The notes beneath the pieces are model-generated. The model searched no databases, was not told the origin of the DNA, and saw only the letters and a list, made by a program, of their open reading frames with translations. A stretch of DNA of 64,000 nucleotides from Blasia pusilla (taxonomy: Eukaryota > Marchantiophyta > Marchantiopsida > Blasiales), in contig CM114271.1 of the NCBI GenBank assembly GCA_050084515.1, positions 45,508,001 through 45,572,000 on the forward strand, written 5' to 3'. Made by a program: the position numbers and the translations under genes. Of the stretch, positions 11,701 through 25,085 are shown piece after piece; the first letter of the stretch is position 1, and the number at the start of each line of letters is the position of its first letter.

Positions 11701-14700
11701 TGGTTGGTATATATGATGTGTTTAGGAATGATGAAGGTTCTTGTGTGTGACTAAGAATACATGTCTTGCAGGATTCTGATCCTTCAAACTTGAGGAAGGT
11801 TATTGTATTTGTCAGTTAGAGTACTAATTTGTCTTGATTCTGCCCATGAAAACTGTTGTTCTTTTGTGTATCTTAGCACTTTCTTTCTCATCTGTCTTCA
11901 AATTCTTTTGCTATGTGAACTTTGTTATTAATGCTTTTATCTACTGAGGTATGTTTCGATCTTGACCTATTTGCCCTGTTGTTGGAATTCACTTTATTCA
12001 TACACCAGGGTTCTTCACCTGGTGTCTTGTCTGAGGTCACAGTATAGGTGTTGAATGGTGTTGTAATCAATTTAACTTAAGATAAAGGGTTGCCAACCTT
12101 GCAGGAACTGGCAAAGCGACTATTGCCTTTGTGTGAGAATTACTTGGTTGTGAGTCAATTTGCAGAGTCACGGTCACATTTTAGACACGGCCTGGTGAAT
12201 CATGCATTTGCCGCAGCTTTGAGGGCTATTCTGCAAGTGAGTCTAAACAAGGAGTCTTTTATCAGTTTGTTGACAATTTTCCAATCGATGAATGCTTTGA
12301 GTTTTGAGATAGGGTTTCATCCATTGGTTTGTGGTGATTTTCCACAACCTTTTGAAGGGAAAATATCAGCATTGAAACAATTGTTCTTTAGTGAGTAATC
12401 CATTTGAAAATAGCAGTATTGAGCAACATACATGTCAACTATTGCTTTGAAGTGTATTCTCAATAAAATACTTTGGTAAACTGGAGTTTGATGTTAAATA
12501 ATTCTCTACATTCTGGACTATGTGCAGGATTACCATGCTATGATAGCTCAGTTGGAACACCAGTTTCGTCTTACAAGACTCTCGCTTCAGGGTTTATGGT
12601 TCTTTTGCCAGGTGATGAAGCCGTATGATTAGTTGTTGGTTGTTGAAGTCACTGCTTCAGAGTCAAATAATTCAAGACTTTTTTCTGTTTGATACCTTTA
12701 CGGAGTACCTACCCTGCCCAATGTCAATGTATATCCATTAAATTCCTCATTGATGATAAAGTACTAATACCAGAAAGTCATCATGTGAGCAGCCTATGAT
12801 GGGTGCTATGCAAGCTCTTTCAGCTGTGGTACAAAAGGCAATGGTGAAGAATTTCTCAGGGGCTGCTATTCTCAATCTGCTACAAAGTCAGGTCTGGTTC
12901 CACTCACACCTAACTTGTGATCTGCTTCCTTGCATGGTCAAAATGCTTGGCTGGCAGGCTATCTCCTACTCTAACTTTATTCGAATTGTGGTAATTTATT
13001 TAGAGTGTCTTCATGTAAAACAGGCAACAGCAATGGCTGGAGATAGCTCAGCGAGGGCTTTACTTCAAAAGCTTACTCAAGCAGCAAGTGCTCCTTATTT
13101 TGGGATTCTAGAAAGGTATTTGTTCTCAACTGGCTTTGATGTGCCTGAAGCCCAGACACCAGGCAAGTTCATTCTTGTGTTTTCTGGATAAATCTGTTAT
13201 GAACCGGTCACTGTACTTTAAACTTCCAATCTCTGATTCGCTACATATGAGGCTGTGAAGCTTTAAGGTCTTTTTGAGATAATGACAGCTTGATTTCTAC
13301 TTGGGAGAAAGATGGATATCTGAAGGAGTCATAGATGATCCATATGGCGAGTTCCTCATTGATGAGAACAAGGCGTTGCAGAAGGTGAGTGTCTCCTCTG
13401 TAGCCCTTGTTTTTTCCTTACTAGTATATTTCTATCAGTTCTTATATTGGATATTGGAGTCATGTCCCATTGGTGTCTTAAATCTGTTCTTGTTTTCCAG
13501 GAGAGCTTGAGCCAGGATTACCATGCAACATACTGGCACCAGCGATATAGTCTACGACAAGATATTCCAGGATTTTTAAGTGGCTCAGCAGAAACCATTC
13601 TTACAGCGGGAAAGTACTTGAATGCCGTGCGGGAGTGTGGACACAGCATAAAGGTCTGGAATTTGCACCTGTCATTTAAACGGCTGGAGAGGAAGAAGTT
13701 TGTTTGGCGCAGAAAACTTCCTGCACCATGGCTCTTCAAGATTTTTGCTTATTCCACTCACTCACGTGGCTGCAGATCCCTACTACAATGGATATCCACT
13801 CAACAGATTCTGCAACAAGCCGTCCATATGTGGAACGAATCAATGTTGCATATAATCATGCAAGTGCAGAACTGAAAAATCTGATCATCAACAAAGTAAG
13901 TCTCAAGACATGTGAGAAGGTTTTCTAAACCGAACTGGACTTGAGATTTTTAAATCTATTAATCTTCACAGCAATGACTTCCTATCAATGACATCTTCAA
14001 AGCGTTTTCAACACTCGAACAAATTTTAAAGGTAGCTAATGTGTGGTTGGTTGTAGTTTGATTTGATGGGCAGGCTTCGATCTGTCAAGCATTACTTCTT
14101 TATGGATCAGGTGACTACACTTCACGCACATGAGCTGTCAAGTAATTATTATTCTGAGAAAGATGGGCATTTCTTCAGAAGATGTTCATCGAGAGCTCAC
14201 TCGAGTTTGACGTTGCGCTGGAAAACTAGAAGTTATATATTACATCATGTAGTTTTATTTGAACTCCTGTCAGAGCAAGATTTTTTATTGCATGCTATAG
14301 GTTGGAAGGAGACTAGCCCATCCTGACTGTTGTGTATCACTGGATATGTCACGGTGTCTTGGTTGTTTAATCAACCAAGAAGGCGAGTAAACTTTGGTCC
14401 AACTGAACAGCCCATACTACACTCTTCTTTGGCCTCCTTCAGTTGGAGGGTTGGATACATTTTATCATCATTGTTCATACTTATTTCTACATTCTTTTTT
14501 GGCCAGTGTCCATGATCAAGACTTCCTTGACTGCCACACAATCTAATTTTATTTTGCCTACTTGCAGGGAGATTTTCTTGTACATTTTATGGACATAGCA
14601 AAGGACGAGCTTAGAAAAAGGAGTTCAAATATCACGATGGAAAAGCTACAGGTTTATAATTGCCTCTTTTTTTACTTGATGAATTATCACAGCATAATTG

Positions 14701-17557
14701 GATCATAAGTAATATCTATGATCACTCACAGTGCTGATTTTGCATATATGATTTCTTCGAGCAGATGGAAATCAAAAGTAACCCTAGCTGGGATTTGAGA
14801 AAGGTTTTGTCACCTTTAAGCTTAGCCTTATGCATAATTTATTGAAGAAGTCTTCTCGAACCTAAATCTTGGATCTGAACTATTTTATTCTGGTCTGTAC
14901 AGTCTCTGCTGGAGCTCGCTTTACGAACATCTGTTTCTGCTTCTGATCCTTACCATGACGATCTAACCTGCAATGTGGTGAGATATCTTACAGAGTAATT
15001 TTTTTACTTTCCAACTTCCACTTGAAATTACCAAGTTGTAAAATGTTCGATGAAATCATGGAGATGTAAAGGTTTGATGTGTTCAACTGAGGTGCTGCCA
15101 CCACATCTTGTACTGTGATAACAGATTTCTTTTTTTACTCTTGAAGGAAAAGTCCGCTTTATTGACACAGCTTCAAAGTACAGTCACAACGGGAACCAGC
15201 ACTCCTGACTCTAGTGGAAGTCTGGAACCCTTCATGGGAAGTATGAGCTTAAATGGATCAAGTCTCGGGGCTCAAGGTGGAAGTGGAAACATTACTGGTA
15301 TAGAGACATTTACGCTTGACTACAAGGTAAATCATTCAATCTTGAATACTGGTAGGTGTTTTTTAAATGAGAATCTATTTCAATACTTTTATCACTAAGG
15401 TTAAATCTTTTTCTTGTTCTGTCTTATTTGCGCTTCAACTAGTAGAACTTGAACTTCTGTTAACTGTCATGAAGAGGGAAAACTGTGCTTTGTGCAGGTG
15501 CCATGGCCCTTGTCGCTTGTTATATCCCGTAAAGCTTTAACAAAGTATCAGCTTATTTTTCGGCATCTCTTTCATTTTAAGCATGTTGAACGACAGCTCT
15601 GCATGACCTGGCAAGCTCATCAGGTGAGTATGGTATACTTTGCTCCATCAGCACGGGAATATTGAGCCAATGTTGACGTAATGAACCAGAAATGGAAGTG
15701 GATTCTAAACTAAAATTTCATGTGTGTATCAATTATAGCAATTCAAATGATCACAATAGGTAAGGATTGGTTGTTTTCTAAAATTGATGTGATTCAGGAA
15801 TCCTTTCTATGGTGACTCAAGCTTTGATGTGCCTGGTTTGTGGTCTACTGTGGCCTTAATTCTTTTATGAATCAGAAACTTTAAAGTCTCTTTGTTGCCA
15901 TGTAGTCACTAACTTTACAGTGCTCTGTTGGCAGGCAACTCGACGGTTGAGCTTTGTTGGAACAGCCATTTCGCGATCATATGTGCTGTGCCAGAGAATG
16001 CTCCACTTCATGCAGAGTATTGAGCATTACATGACATTTGAGGTAGACAGTGAAGATTTTATTCTATTTGCTTGGAACACTTATTTTATTTGTAAATTTT
16101 GTTCTTTCATCCAAGAGAATTGACAGGGAGGACTGTTGTTTGGTTGCTCACAGGTCCTTGAACCAAATTGGCATGTCATGGAAAACCATTTACAGAATGC
16201 GAAAAGTGTAGACGAGGTGAAACCCCAAACCTTTTTTTTGTCATAGAAACAGACCCGGATTTGCTCAATCCCTATTTCTATTGCATGAGTTGTCTTCAAT
16301 CAAGTCAGTCCTCAATACAGCAGAGACCCAATGCTGAACAGCCCATGGGTATGTCCCAGTAGGATGTAGAACTCCCTGTGAGCCACCTTTCTCAATCAGC
16401 TCATACTGTGTTGGTGTCCTTTCTATAATGATGCACGTTCAGAAGATGTCTACTATTAAGCCACCATCTTTGGTTTGTGCAGGTTATGCAACAACATGAT
16501 AGGTTCCTGGATAAGTGTCTGAAAGAATGCATGCTTTTATGGCCACAAATCTTAAAGGTGGGGATCATCATGGTTTGAAGATAGCTGAATGTTCATGTCT
16601 TTTTGGTACTTCACTTTCACCCCAAAAATTTGTACCAGGCTTAAGATTTGGATTGTGAATTCGTCATTTTTATTACATGATGAGCTGAGGAAGTAATGCA
16701 TCACTGACTATATGGCTTTTTAATCATTCTCCCCAGCTGGATGTGCACTACAAGGACCTGTTTCTTTCAGCGAATAACTTTGTTGATTTGTTGACTTCAG
16801 AAAGTGGAGGCCTTAAAGACCACGTGTCAACAGTATGCCACAACTACTCAGTGGTTGATACCGGCAGTGAATACGCCAGAAGGAGGTTCAGATGCCCCCT
16901 GGCAAGCAGATGCCCTTGAAGGTGGGAAGCCTAAGTCAAGACAACGCTTTAAATATCAATTTGTTCGTGCTTGGAAAGCAGAAGATGAAAGTAATTTCAA
17001 ATCAACAGTGGGGTATGAGTTTTTAACCCTTTCATCTGTCTTTCCCCATCAGGAATCTTCTGTGTCCTGCTTGATTTGACTTGCACTCATACCTGAGTAA
17101 TTATTTATTTATTTTTCTCTGTGTACTAGGTATTTGACACATTCTTTCAGCTATACCACCATGCATTTTCCAATGCTTGAATGGTAATCGACTGTTGATA
17201 TACATTCAAGGATTAGAAAATGTTGTGGTTATCTACTATTGAACTTCTTGTGGTGTGGAGGTCCTCCACTATGAATCTTGAAATCTGTGTAATACCAATT
17301 TCTCATAACCCATCCCTCATTAAAACTACCAATACTTATTGTGCACAGTCCAGCTGCTATTGAGTGACACCAATGTTGACTTGTGTCTGATTTGTTACTT
17401 CCACAAACTGATAATATCTTGTATTTACAGGAGAATTGACGAGGAGTTCAAGGCAGAGCTCAAGGAGCTCATTTTCTTACTCAGTACTCACTCACAAACT
17501 GAACCGTGCTTTGCACACCTTGCCCAGGCATTACAAGGGGACGAGATGAGTAATTGA
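8703..17557 (+). CDS. GCP2: gamma-tubulin complex component 2 (GCP2/Spc97), 25 exons
   Basis: Core subunit of the gamma-tubulin small complex, which with GCP3 holds gamma-tubulin and nucleates microtubules. Exons: 8703-8882, 9211-9302, 9766-9931, 10106-10235, 10379-10485, 10618-10685, 10926-10974, 11539-11673, 12105-12236, 12528-12611, 12793-12891, 13024-13115, 13312-13384, 13501-13653, 13776-13895, 14057-14110, 14568-14651, 14903-14977, 15147-15326, 15498-15623, 15935-16042, 16154-16216, 16483-16557, 16801-17012, 17431-17557. All junctions keep phase and give 927 residues, close to human GCP2 (about 900). The N-terminal GRIP1 region starts near residue 265 ([17 protein letters not shown]) and includes ILERW...[10 protein letters not shown] and STGKYL-type text ([16 protein letters not shown]). 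The GRIP2 gamma-tubulin-binding region covers [20 protein letters not shown] and [10 protein letters not shown]. The ATG at 8703 is the first after an in-frame TGA at 8646. The exons before residue 265 are less conserved and less certain. Confidence 0.93.
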
Positions 17558-18777
17558 AGGTCTACCATGAGGATAAAAGCTGACAGTGTTACTATTCCCA
17601 TTCCAACATGACAGTACAAATTCTTTGAGACCTCTTCCTGGGCTGTTGTAGCCGAGCAATGCCTAAATGAAAAGGTTTTGTACATTTCCAAGCCTGCACA
17701 AGCCACAGAGCCAGCCTAGTAGTTAACTGCAGCAGTCACGGTCCCTGCAAAATTGTTTTGAATTAGAGAGGTTCTCTGGTGCAATTGCACTTGTATGTGT
17801 AGATTTCCCCTGCGCCCACCCAGCAATTGAGGTAGAATTGGTATTGGTGATCTAGTGAGCATTTAAAGAAATACTTGGGTGGGGCAAGTACGAAGTAGTG
17901 CAGAAATGGGACTCAAAAGGCTTTATGATCCTGATGAATGTCCGTGCTTGACATGTACTTGCCTTCACTACAATTGGAATTGGGGACCTTCCTTGTGGTC
18001 ATGAAGAATTTTTTATCTATACCATTTTTAGGTATGCCAGGCAACTTGTTTCACTAGTGAAGCTCATCTGAAAGAAAGATACCCTGGGTGGTGGTAACGG
18101 TCTTTCTAGTTTTGAGAAAGATAACTTTTCTGGTTTAAGCAGATTAAAATTGAGTTGCGAGTGTAAATCTTCCCAAGGATCTTGAAATAGACCGTGAGAT
18201 TTGTAGGTCTCTGTAACCACTGACCTAACTAAGTTGAAGAAAGACTGGTTGAGGACGGACGTGTCCGGTAAACGGATGTAAAAGGTCATGTATCTTCTAT
18301 ACAAGGCTCCAGAACGGTGCATTTTCTACTATTGTGGACCTACTTTATTGTAAGCCTTGCACTCATTGAGGATTATTTGACAAACATCCGCATGAATTGT
18401 GTGCATGTCCACCTAGGAAACCGGTTTAGAGAGCTAATTTCTTCTTACAAGCATTTAACTCAGAACGCGCTCTACAGTTGAATTGACACGTGATCAACCA
18501 CGTGAACAAGAACTCCCATGCTGGGAAGGGAGAAATATGTTCTACAACCCCAAATATAGCCTGCACAGAAGTAAACACTCTCGTCTCTTACACAAAGCAT
18601 GTCAACAAAGTTCGTCAATTTGGACGCTTAGTAAGATGAAGAATCACCCTATACGTTGGAGATATAATATAGACCACACACTAATATAGACCAATGAATT
18701 ACCAGGTGTTTTCATCTTTGCCACAACTTTCCACATCTTTCTTCCTTGTAGACCAAATAAAACCATGGCAAAACTTA
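17558..18777. other. tail-to-tail spacer between GCP2 and the mTERF gene
   Basis: Convergent intergenic spacer of about 1.2 kb that must contain both 3' UTRs. An antisense open frame of 101 codons at 18017-18322 shows no recognisable domain and is probably chance. No other gene or repeat was seen. Confidence 0.6.
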
Positions 18778-21700
18778 TTATTTCATAGATTTGGTTCCTG
18801 TCTCCCAGGCTGCTTTCTGCTCGGCAGCGTCTACTTTCTCAGTCCATCGTTTCGCCTTCTTCTCAAAGGAAGCTTCACTGCAGCCATACACACTGTTGAG
18901 TGACAACGATTTGAAGAGCTCCCCAAGCCGCTGATGCCGAGGAATGATGCGGTTGGCCAAGCTGTAGCTGAAGTACTGAGGAAAAGGAATCACCTCTTTC
19001 CTGGAGCGTTTCATGACGTCCACAAGGTACCCATACTTGGGTGCTAGCACGGTCACCACACTAAAGCCCAGTAATGAAGGCAAACTCCTCACCATGTCTG
19101 CAACCTCAGCTCTGCCAACCATACCATTGTGTGTAGGTAAGAGGTATTGTGGACTTAATCACAAAGGACCTTCTGGCAGGTTTTAAGTGAGGAGTTGGAG
19201 GACATGGGCATAAACTAAAGAGAAAAGAATCAGCTGACTTCTTGCCCAAGAGGACCATGGAGCTACGAGAGATATCAAAAGGTAACAACCAGTACTAATC
19301 ACCAAGCACTCAGGAAATCAGTGCGGAATTAATCCGAAAAGAACTCCTTGATCATAACTATTCCTATTATCACTCCTACCTTGTGAAACCAAGCTTGAGA
19401 AGGTACGTGACAGTTGGTTTAAGATTCTTCTCCACACTCAAGGTGAGCAATTGTGGGTGCCTGGTAACCAATCTTGCAAACAAAAACACAAAAATCTTAA
19501 GAGATACAGAAACATTTAACATCAGTGAGAGTGTAGACACCACTATGGCGCCTGGTAGATGGTCATTTACAGTGAGAAGCAAGTGGAGGATGGACTGTAC
19601 CTAAGAACCTTATTCACCCTTCTCAACAGATGATTTTGCCCCTATCGGCCAAGAAAACAGACTACTCACTAAGTAGCACCTGTCGTTTCCTTATCACATG
19701 AGGAAACATATAGTTCTCATTAAGTAGTGGCTGTTGTAGAGTTGCAAACATTGAACATGTGCAGATGTGCCTAGTGCTAGACTGAGGAAACAGACTCCAC
19801 TCACTAAGTAGAGCTTCTCCTTGTGAATGTAGACTCACTAAGGAAACAGAGAAAGATTGGAAACTGTTTAGGAGAAGGAAAAGGCAGGTAGCCACATACT
19901 TTGCAATCTCTGCCTGCTTAATTTGAATGCTTTTGAGAAACTTTATGTTTGGCTTGAGCTTTGTCTCAACACTGTAGCCTAGAATCATGGGTTTCAGCTT
20001 CAAAACCTGACAATGGAAGTGAGGAAAGTTCAATTAGTGATTTCGCTTCAAGTGGAACCAAGAAGATTGTGAAGTATTTGCAAGCCAAATGTCAATAATC
20101 TGGTTCACCTGGTTCTATTCCAATGCAACAATTTGAAGATTTCAAAGACTTGTGTAGATGTAAAGTGGGGTAATTTAGACTGCCCACACAGAGAACCCCA
20201 AATGTCCTTGAAATCAGTCATCCAACATCAACCCTATGATAACCTTTCTACAAACTCAAAGAAGCTTTACACCTAACAACTTTATTTCAAAAGACTATGA
20301 CTGTAAAACTAATGCATGTTAGCTCATACGAACTTTCTGATGGTTATCGTAGTGACTTACCTTTAGAAGCGAAGCTCCATTGATTCCAATGCTATCAAGA
20401 AACTTGACGGTGGGTTCCATATTGTCTCCAACACTCAGGCCCATAAGTTGTGGGGCATTATAGATAACCTTCATATCAGACACCGTCATCAATAGCCATC
20501 CTAGAGAGCCTCCGGCTTCTTGAAAATCAAAAAATTCCGATCACTTCTTTGATTTAATGTCCTGACATTCTAGATCACTCATCCTTCCAGTGTCATTAAA
20601 CCAAACATCTACCAAACCAGGTGCGCTGACTATCAATATCACTATTTATACCATTATTGGAGAGTGCCCCTTCATTTTGCAAATTCTTCTCTTCTTGACA
20701 CTTGGCACATTCAGCCAATAGGATTGCTTGGCTTCTAAGCCAATAGGATTGCTCAAAATTGAGAGTTAATTATGGGAGGTAATTCAAACCTGTGCATCGA
20801 ACATGCTTACACTAGTTAACTAAACATATGGACAAACCAACCATAAGATTGTGTCAAATTGATCCTATGGGTCATGAAAAGATTATTAAACCTTAAAAGT
20901 TTAATCTGTGTGAGATTATGTAAGTTCAGTTTCAACTACCACATGAAAATGAGAAACTCAAGTCAGAATTGATACCCCTAACATCAGATCGACTTTAAAA
21001 AACACAAACATCTCACCTTACCGAGATCTTTGTGGTCCAGACCCACGTTGAGGAGGAATTCTATTTTGAGCTGAAAGTTGTGTCGATTTTTCAACAATTG
21101 AGGATGCCGCCTGAATAGCTTGCCCATGAGACCAGGTTCGACCCCCAACCTTTCAAGGTGCAGAACGGTCGGTCGAAAGTCCTGGTCATGAATAAAATCA
21201 ACCACAGACGCTCAGAATTCTGACCCGTGTGAACAACCATGCTGTTACTCAGCAACGACACTACTGTAGTAATTCCAAACTGACACTTACGTCTCTTGCG
21301 CCCAACAATCCAGCCAACTAGCACCCTGACTATGGACAACTTCATGGCCGCCAGACTCACCTCAAGAAAAATGTAAAACTTTCTCTCTTCTTTGACACTT
21401 ACTTTTTGGTAACACTAGCTTAATATCACTGCTGTCCAACACAGCATCAAACCAGACCGCTGCAAACTGTTACTTCAACACTCCACTACATGTTCAGGGG
21501 AGTTCGTCACTGCCCAGTGCCTAGCCCCTTCAGTTTTAGGACGCACTGCATATCACAGCCAGCCCAAAACAGCTCACTTGCCTGTTCAATATCGTAGCAG
21601 AACAGCTGAGGAAACGACATCAGAATCTTGTCGATGTCATCCGCACTTGCATTCAAGCTCTTGAGATAGTTCCCAACCGGCATCAGTTCCTTCTCCACAT

Positions 21701-23162
21701 CACTATCCAGCAACAACGGTCTTCGGATCAGGACTGTACCTATGTGCTCTTTCTGTACCCCTAGATCTACCAGGTATTTAACAAGGGGATCCAGCTTGAT
21801 CTCAGCGTCTTCTGTAAGGAGGATGGGATATCTTACCACCAGCTTCTTTACATCCTTCAGTTGCACGCCCAAGCTTTCCAACACTTTCACAGATGTATGC
21901 AGCTGGCTTTGAGCGTCCCTACCGAGAATTTGCGGAAAGTCTATTACCATCTTGCCAATATCTTTGTGGGCTAGTCCAAGGCTAACTAGGTAGTCAACAT
22001 TCTGTGCCAAAGTGTCGCACTGGTTGGATAGAAGCTGTGGCCATCTCACCAATATTCCAGGAAGATGGATGTACTTAACGCCCAGACTCCTCAAGAACTC
22101 CACTTTCGCCATCACCATATCAATTCCTCGCTCCACAAAAGGCAGCACAATGGGAATATTCAGCGCCTTCATTCCGATAACCTGGAAATAGTGCACAAGC
22201 CTTGCCAGCCCTCTCCTTTCCGCACATACTGACACTCTGGAGGCCAACACACTGATCCGTTCACTTTGAAAGGGCTCCTCGGCATTTGCATTCGCTTCCG
22301 GCTCCGAGCTTTTGGAAATCTCCCAAAGCTTGCGCATATTTCTTCCTCGCTCCCGATCTGCAAACGAAGCCTCGATATTATGAGTCGGGTCCTCCCCGTC
22401 ATTACGAACACTTGCCTCACTGCTTCCCACGCCAGGCCATCTCCCATCGAAGCCCTGCAAAAATTCCACATCCTCGAAGACCTTGTCTTTAGCCTCCACA
22501 ATCAAATCATCGATGAGATCTCCCGCGTGCCTGACAAACTCAAACGCGTACCCCGAAGTCACCCCTTTCTGCTCTAAGAGATCCAGGAGTCCATTCATGG
22601 CCTCAATTCTCTCCTGACGAGAGAATATCGTTCTGACCTCCAGAGCCTGTGCCTCCTTCTCCAGCAGCGTCGGCAGCTGCCTCCCAACATTCGTGTTGGA
22701 CAGGACTGAAGGCGGGGACACGATGAGATCCTGTATATCGTCAAATTCATGTTTCTCAGTGGCAACCTTCCTGCTCTGCTTCGTCGGCAGACCGTCTCCT
22801 CCTCCCACATACGCACAGCACGAGAATCCAGAACCTGCCCCCTGCCTCCTCCTCTCTTGCAGACTCCAACGCGAGCGAACCCCTTGATCTCCTCCCCACG
22901 CCGCTCCAGCTCCAGCTCTGAAGAAGCGAATTCCCAGCGCTGAGCGCCCACAACAGCCCCGCAGAAACGCTCGTCGTCTCTCGGGCGGCGAAGCTGCGCG
23001 CAGCTCGAGGTGCAAAGAAGCGGCGAGCGAGGCGACGCGAGCGCGAGCTTCAATACTGGAATTGCACACAACTGACATGTAAACCGCACGCGCGCGCACG
23101 AAACTCCCCGACTTTTGTTCGCCTACATCAGCTGCGCCGCGAGCCCCACTGCTGCTCTTCAA
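18778..23162 (-). CDS. mTERF-family organellar gene-expression factor
   Basis: Mitochondrial transcription termination factor family; the plant members act in plastids or mitochondria on transcription, splicing or translation. Minus-strand exons: 23162-21578, 21210-21017, 20468-20361, 20006-19900, 19472-19380, 19111-18778, giving 806 residues. About ten degenerate 36-residue mTERF repeats lie at roughly residues 345-705, each ending in a P-x-L/I-L block (VRWPQLL, IDFPQIL, VRYPILL, IRRPLLL, MSFPQLF, RRHPQLL, YNAPQLM, LKPMIL, TRHPQLL, SLPSLL). Four of the exon junctions fall inside this repeat and rebuild it exactly, which strongly supports the model. The C-terminus has the family block FPQYFSYSL..RIIPRHQ. 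The first 100 residues are rich in Ala, Arg and Ser, which fits a transit peptide. An alternative start is Met29. It may be close to mTERF4/BSM, but the subfamily is not certain. Confidence 0.92.
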
Positions 23163-23460
23163 TGATCTTCGCTACGCATCCTCCACATCTCTTCATTCGT
23201 TCGTTGGATACCCCCAACAGCTCTCGTGATCTCTGCTCTCCGATTCACATTACACACATACACACAATCACAGGCACTCCGCTGCAGCTGCTCTCTAAGG
23301 AATTCTGTAAGCGCTCCCCAATTCATTCGTTCGTTGGATACCCCCAACAGCTCTCGTGATAACTGTTCTCCGATTCACAAAATACACACACACACACAAA
23401 ATACTCCGCTGCAGCCGCTCCGTGACCAATTCTGTAAGCGCTCCACAATTCTCAATTCTC
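23163..23460 (-). repeat. 130-bp tandem repeat upstream of the mTERF gene
   Basis: The block CATTCGTTCGTTGGATACCC at about 23193 recurs at about 23323, and CTGCAG(C/T)xGCTC...AATTCTGTAAGCGCTCC at 23282 recurs at 23412, so a unit of about 130 bp is present a little more than twice. Short CA runs follow each copy. It starts only about 30 bp from the mTERF start codon and so probably lies in its 5' UTR or core promoter. Confidence 0.75.
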
Positions 23461-23658
23461 CATGGGACGCCTCCGCCGCTCGCACAGTTCGGCCCCAGAA
23501 AGATCTCAACCACATGAGATCTTTCTGTGGCCTCTAAACCCAAACCCACGACGGACCAGAGGATCTCGTCGCGGAGCGCCGGACGGACGGACGGACGGCA
23601 ACTTGGGAAGGGTCCGGTCCTGACCCCGATTTCTTTTACGGTCACCACCATCCATCTA

Positions 23659-23820
23659 TCTATATAATTAAAAGAGGTGAGGTCCTTGGTGATTGACACG
23701 TGTACATCGTGGGAAGTTCCCGCGAGGACACGTGGAACAAGCCGTTGCCGAGTTCGGATTAATAAACTGGTGTTATGCATGGGTGATTTTCACCGGTGCA
23801 TAGCACATGTATCATATTAG
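23659..23820 (+). mobile_element. small non-autonomous Helitron
   Basis: Starts with TCTATATAATTAAAAGAGG after an A and ends with ...GTGCATAGCACATG...TATTAG before a T. Helitrons insert between A and T, start with TC and end with CTRR after a short hairpin. Here the last four bases are TTAG, a one-base departure. The inner block GTGTTATGC..GGGTGATTTTCA also occurs in the Helitron at 29264-29436, showing that both belong to one family. No coding capacity. Confidence 0.75.
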
Positions 23821-24272
23821 TTACCTGTTATGTTATCAGTTACCTGTAAAGAGGGAATAACAACTCCGAAATAAAATTCTCCAGTAGTTGTTCTATCTGA
23901 TTGCGATTGGGCTGGGAGGGCCACATGGGACCGGATCCTTAAGGGCGGAGCTCGACGTTGGGTCCCAAGCCGAAAGTCCTTCACTAGCCCCGACAAGACG
24001 GATGGCACTTTCAAGTTACTTCACCGAGGTCAGGTAAGTTGTGCCAATGCCCTCATTCCAAAGAAGTAAACGAGTATAAGCCAATTCTATGAGAAATTGA
24101 AACTAGCTATAGCACGTGTGCGATCCAAAGATCGTCCTTGGAGTTTCAACGCCGTGATTTTTGCGGCGTGGACATACCAAAGATTGATCTTTCGCCTGTG
24201 AAGTTTCAATCGTCGATTTCTAAGATCAAGGACCCCCTGACCCAAATCTTGGTCCATGGGGACTCGCCCTAA

Positions 24273-24600
24273 GAATCGAGAGAGCACACGTTCTCTTTAC
24301 ACGGAGAAGAAAGGCAATGGAAAGGTGACAAGATCTATGATCATATACACTTTAGGCTTCTTTTATGAACGGAGAGAGCACACGTTCTCTATACACAGAG
24401 AAGAAAGGCAGCAGAAAGCATGGAAAAATAAAAAAAATTAGTGAACCATTATGGCAATGGAAAGGTGACAAGATCTATGATCACATACACTTTAGGCTTC
24501 TTTTATGAACGGAGAGAGCACACGTTCTCTATACACAGAGAAGATAGGCAACAAAAACATGGAAAAATAAAATAAATTAGTGAACCATTATGGCAATGCA
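24273..24600 (+). repeat. 140-bp tandem repeat, two full copies and one partial
   Basis: The block GAACGGAGAGAGCACACG occurs at 24367 and again at 24507, a period of 140 bp, with a shorter related copy from about 24273. Each unit contains an imperfect inverted motif (GAGAGCACACGTTCTCT) and the text GGTGACAAGATCTATGATCA. No coding meaning is apparent. Confidence 0.8.
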
Positions 24601-25085
24601 CTAGTGTGCCTTTATTAAGACGTTTCTTCTTTAATTATCCCGTTGGCACATGTCAAGTAAAGAGGTGTTTGGAAATCAAGAAGGCACTCTCAAAAAATAA
24701 TATAAAGTATACTTTGTTGATATTTTGTCCTATTATGCTTGTATAATTGGCCATTATAGTAAAGATTTTTGGGTCTTTCTATGTTACGAGGATTTACTAT
24801 CATGGGAAAATACAAGGGAGACCTAATTTGGTTGGTAGGGATCCTAGAGGAAATGAAAATGTTTGGGGGAGTAGTATTGGTATTATTGGAGGACTCCATG
24901 ATGTTTTATTTAAGAAGTGGAGATTATTGAGTAGTAGGGAATTAATGGAAAGGAGGAATGGGATGTTTAAGAAGAACTTACACCGCTCTTTAAGTGTCAA
25001 TAGTGGTCATCGTAGCATAATATTTTCTTTTAACAATTTTAAAAAAAGTCCTTCTTTATGTGCATAGCATGTGCTCATTAACTAG
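24600..25085 (+). mobile_element. probable decayed Helitron
   Basis: The 3' end TGTGCATAGCATGTGCTCATT..CTAG followed by T (25082-25086) matches the 3' end of the small Helitrons in this window. The sequence TTGGCACATGTCAAG near 24640 corresponds to a conserved inner block of the other copies. The 5' TC terminus could not be placed confidently, so the left border is approximate. Confidence 0.45.

Noticed and set aside
18017-18322. Minus-strand open frame of 101 codons after GCP2
   Set aside because: Lies in the expected 3' UTR of GCP2 with no domain.
21571-21590. GC-AG donor (CAG/GCAAGT) at the end of mTERF exon 1
   Set aside because: The motif fits well, but the phase of the next exon only agrees with the GT donor a few bases downstream.
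24747-25067. Open frame of 106 codons
   Set aside because: AT-rich, without a domain, inside a probable Helitron.
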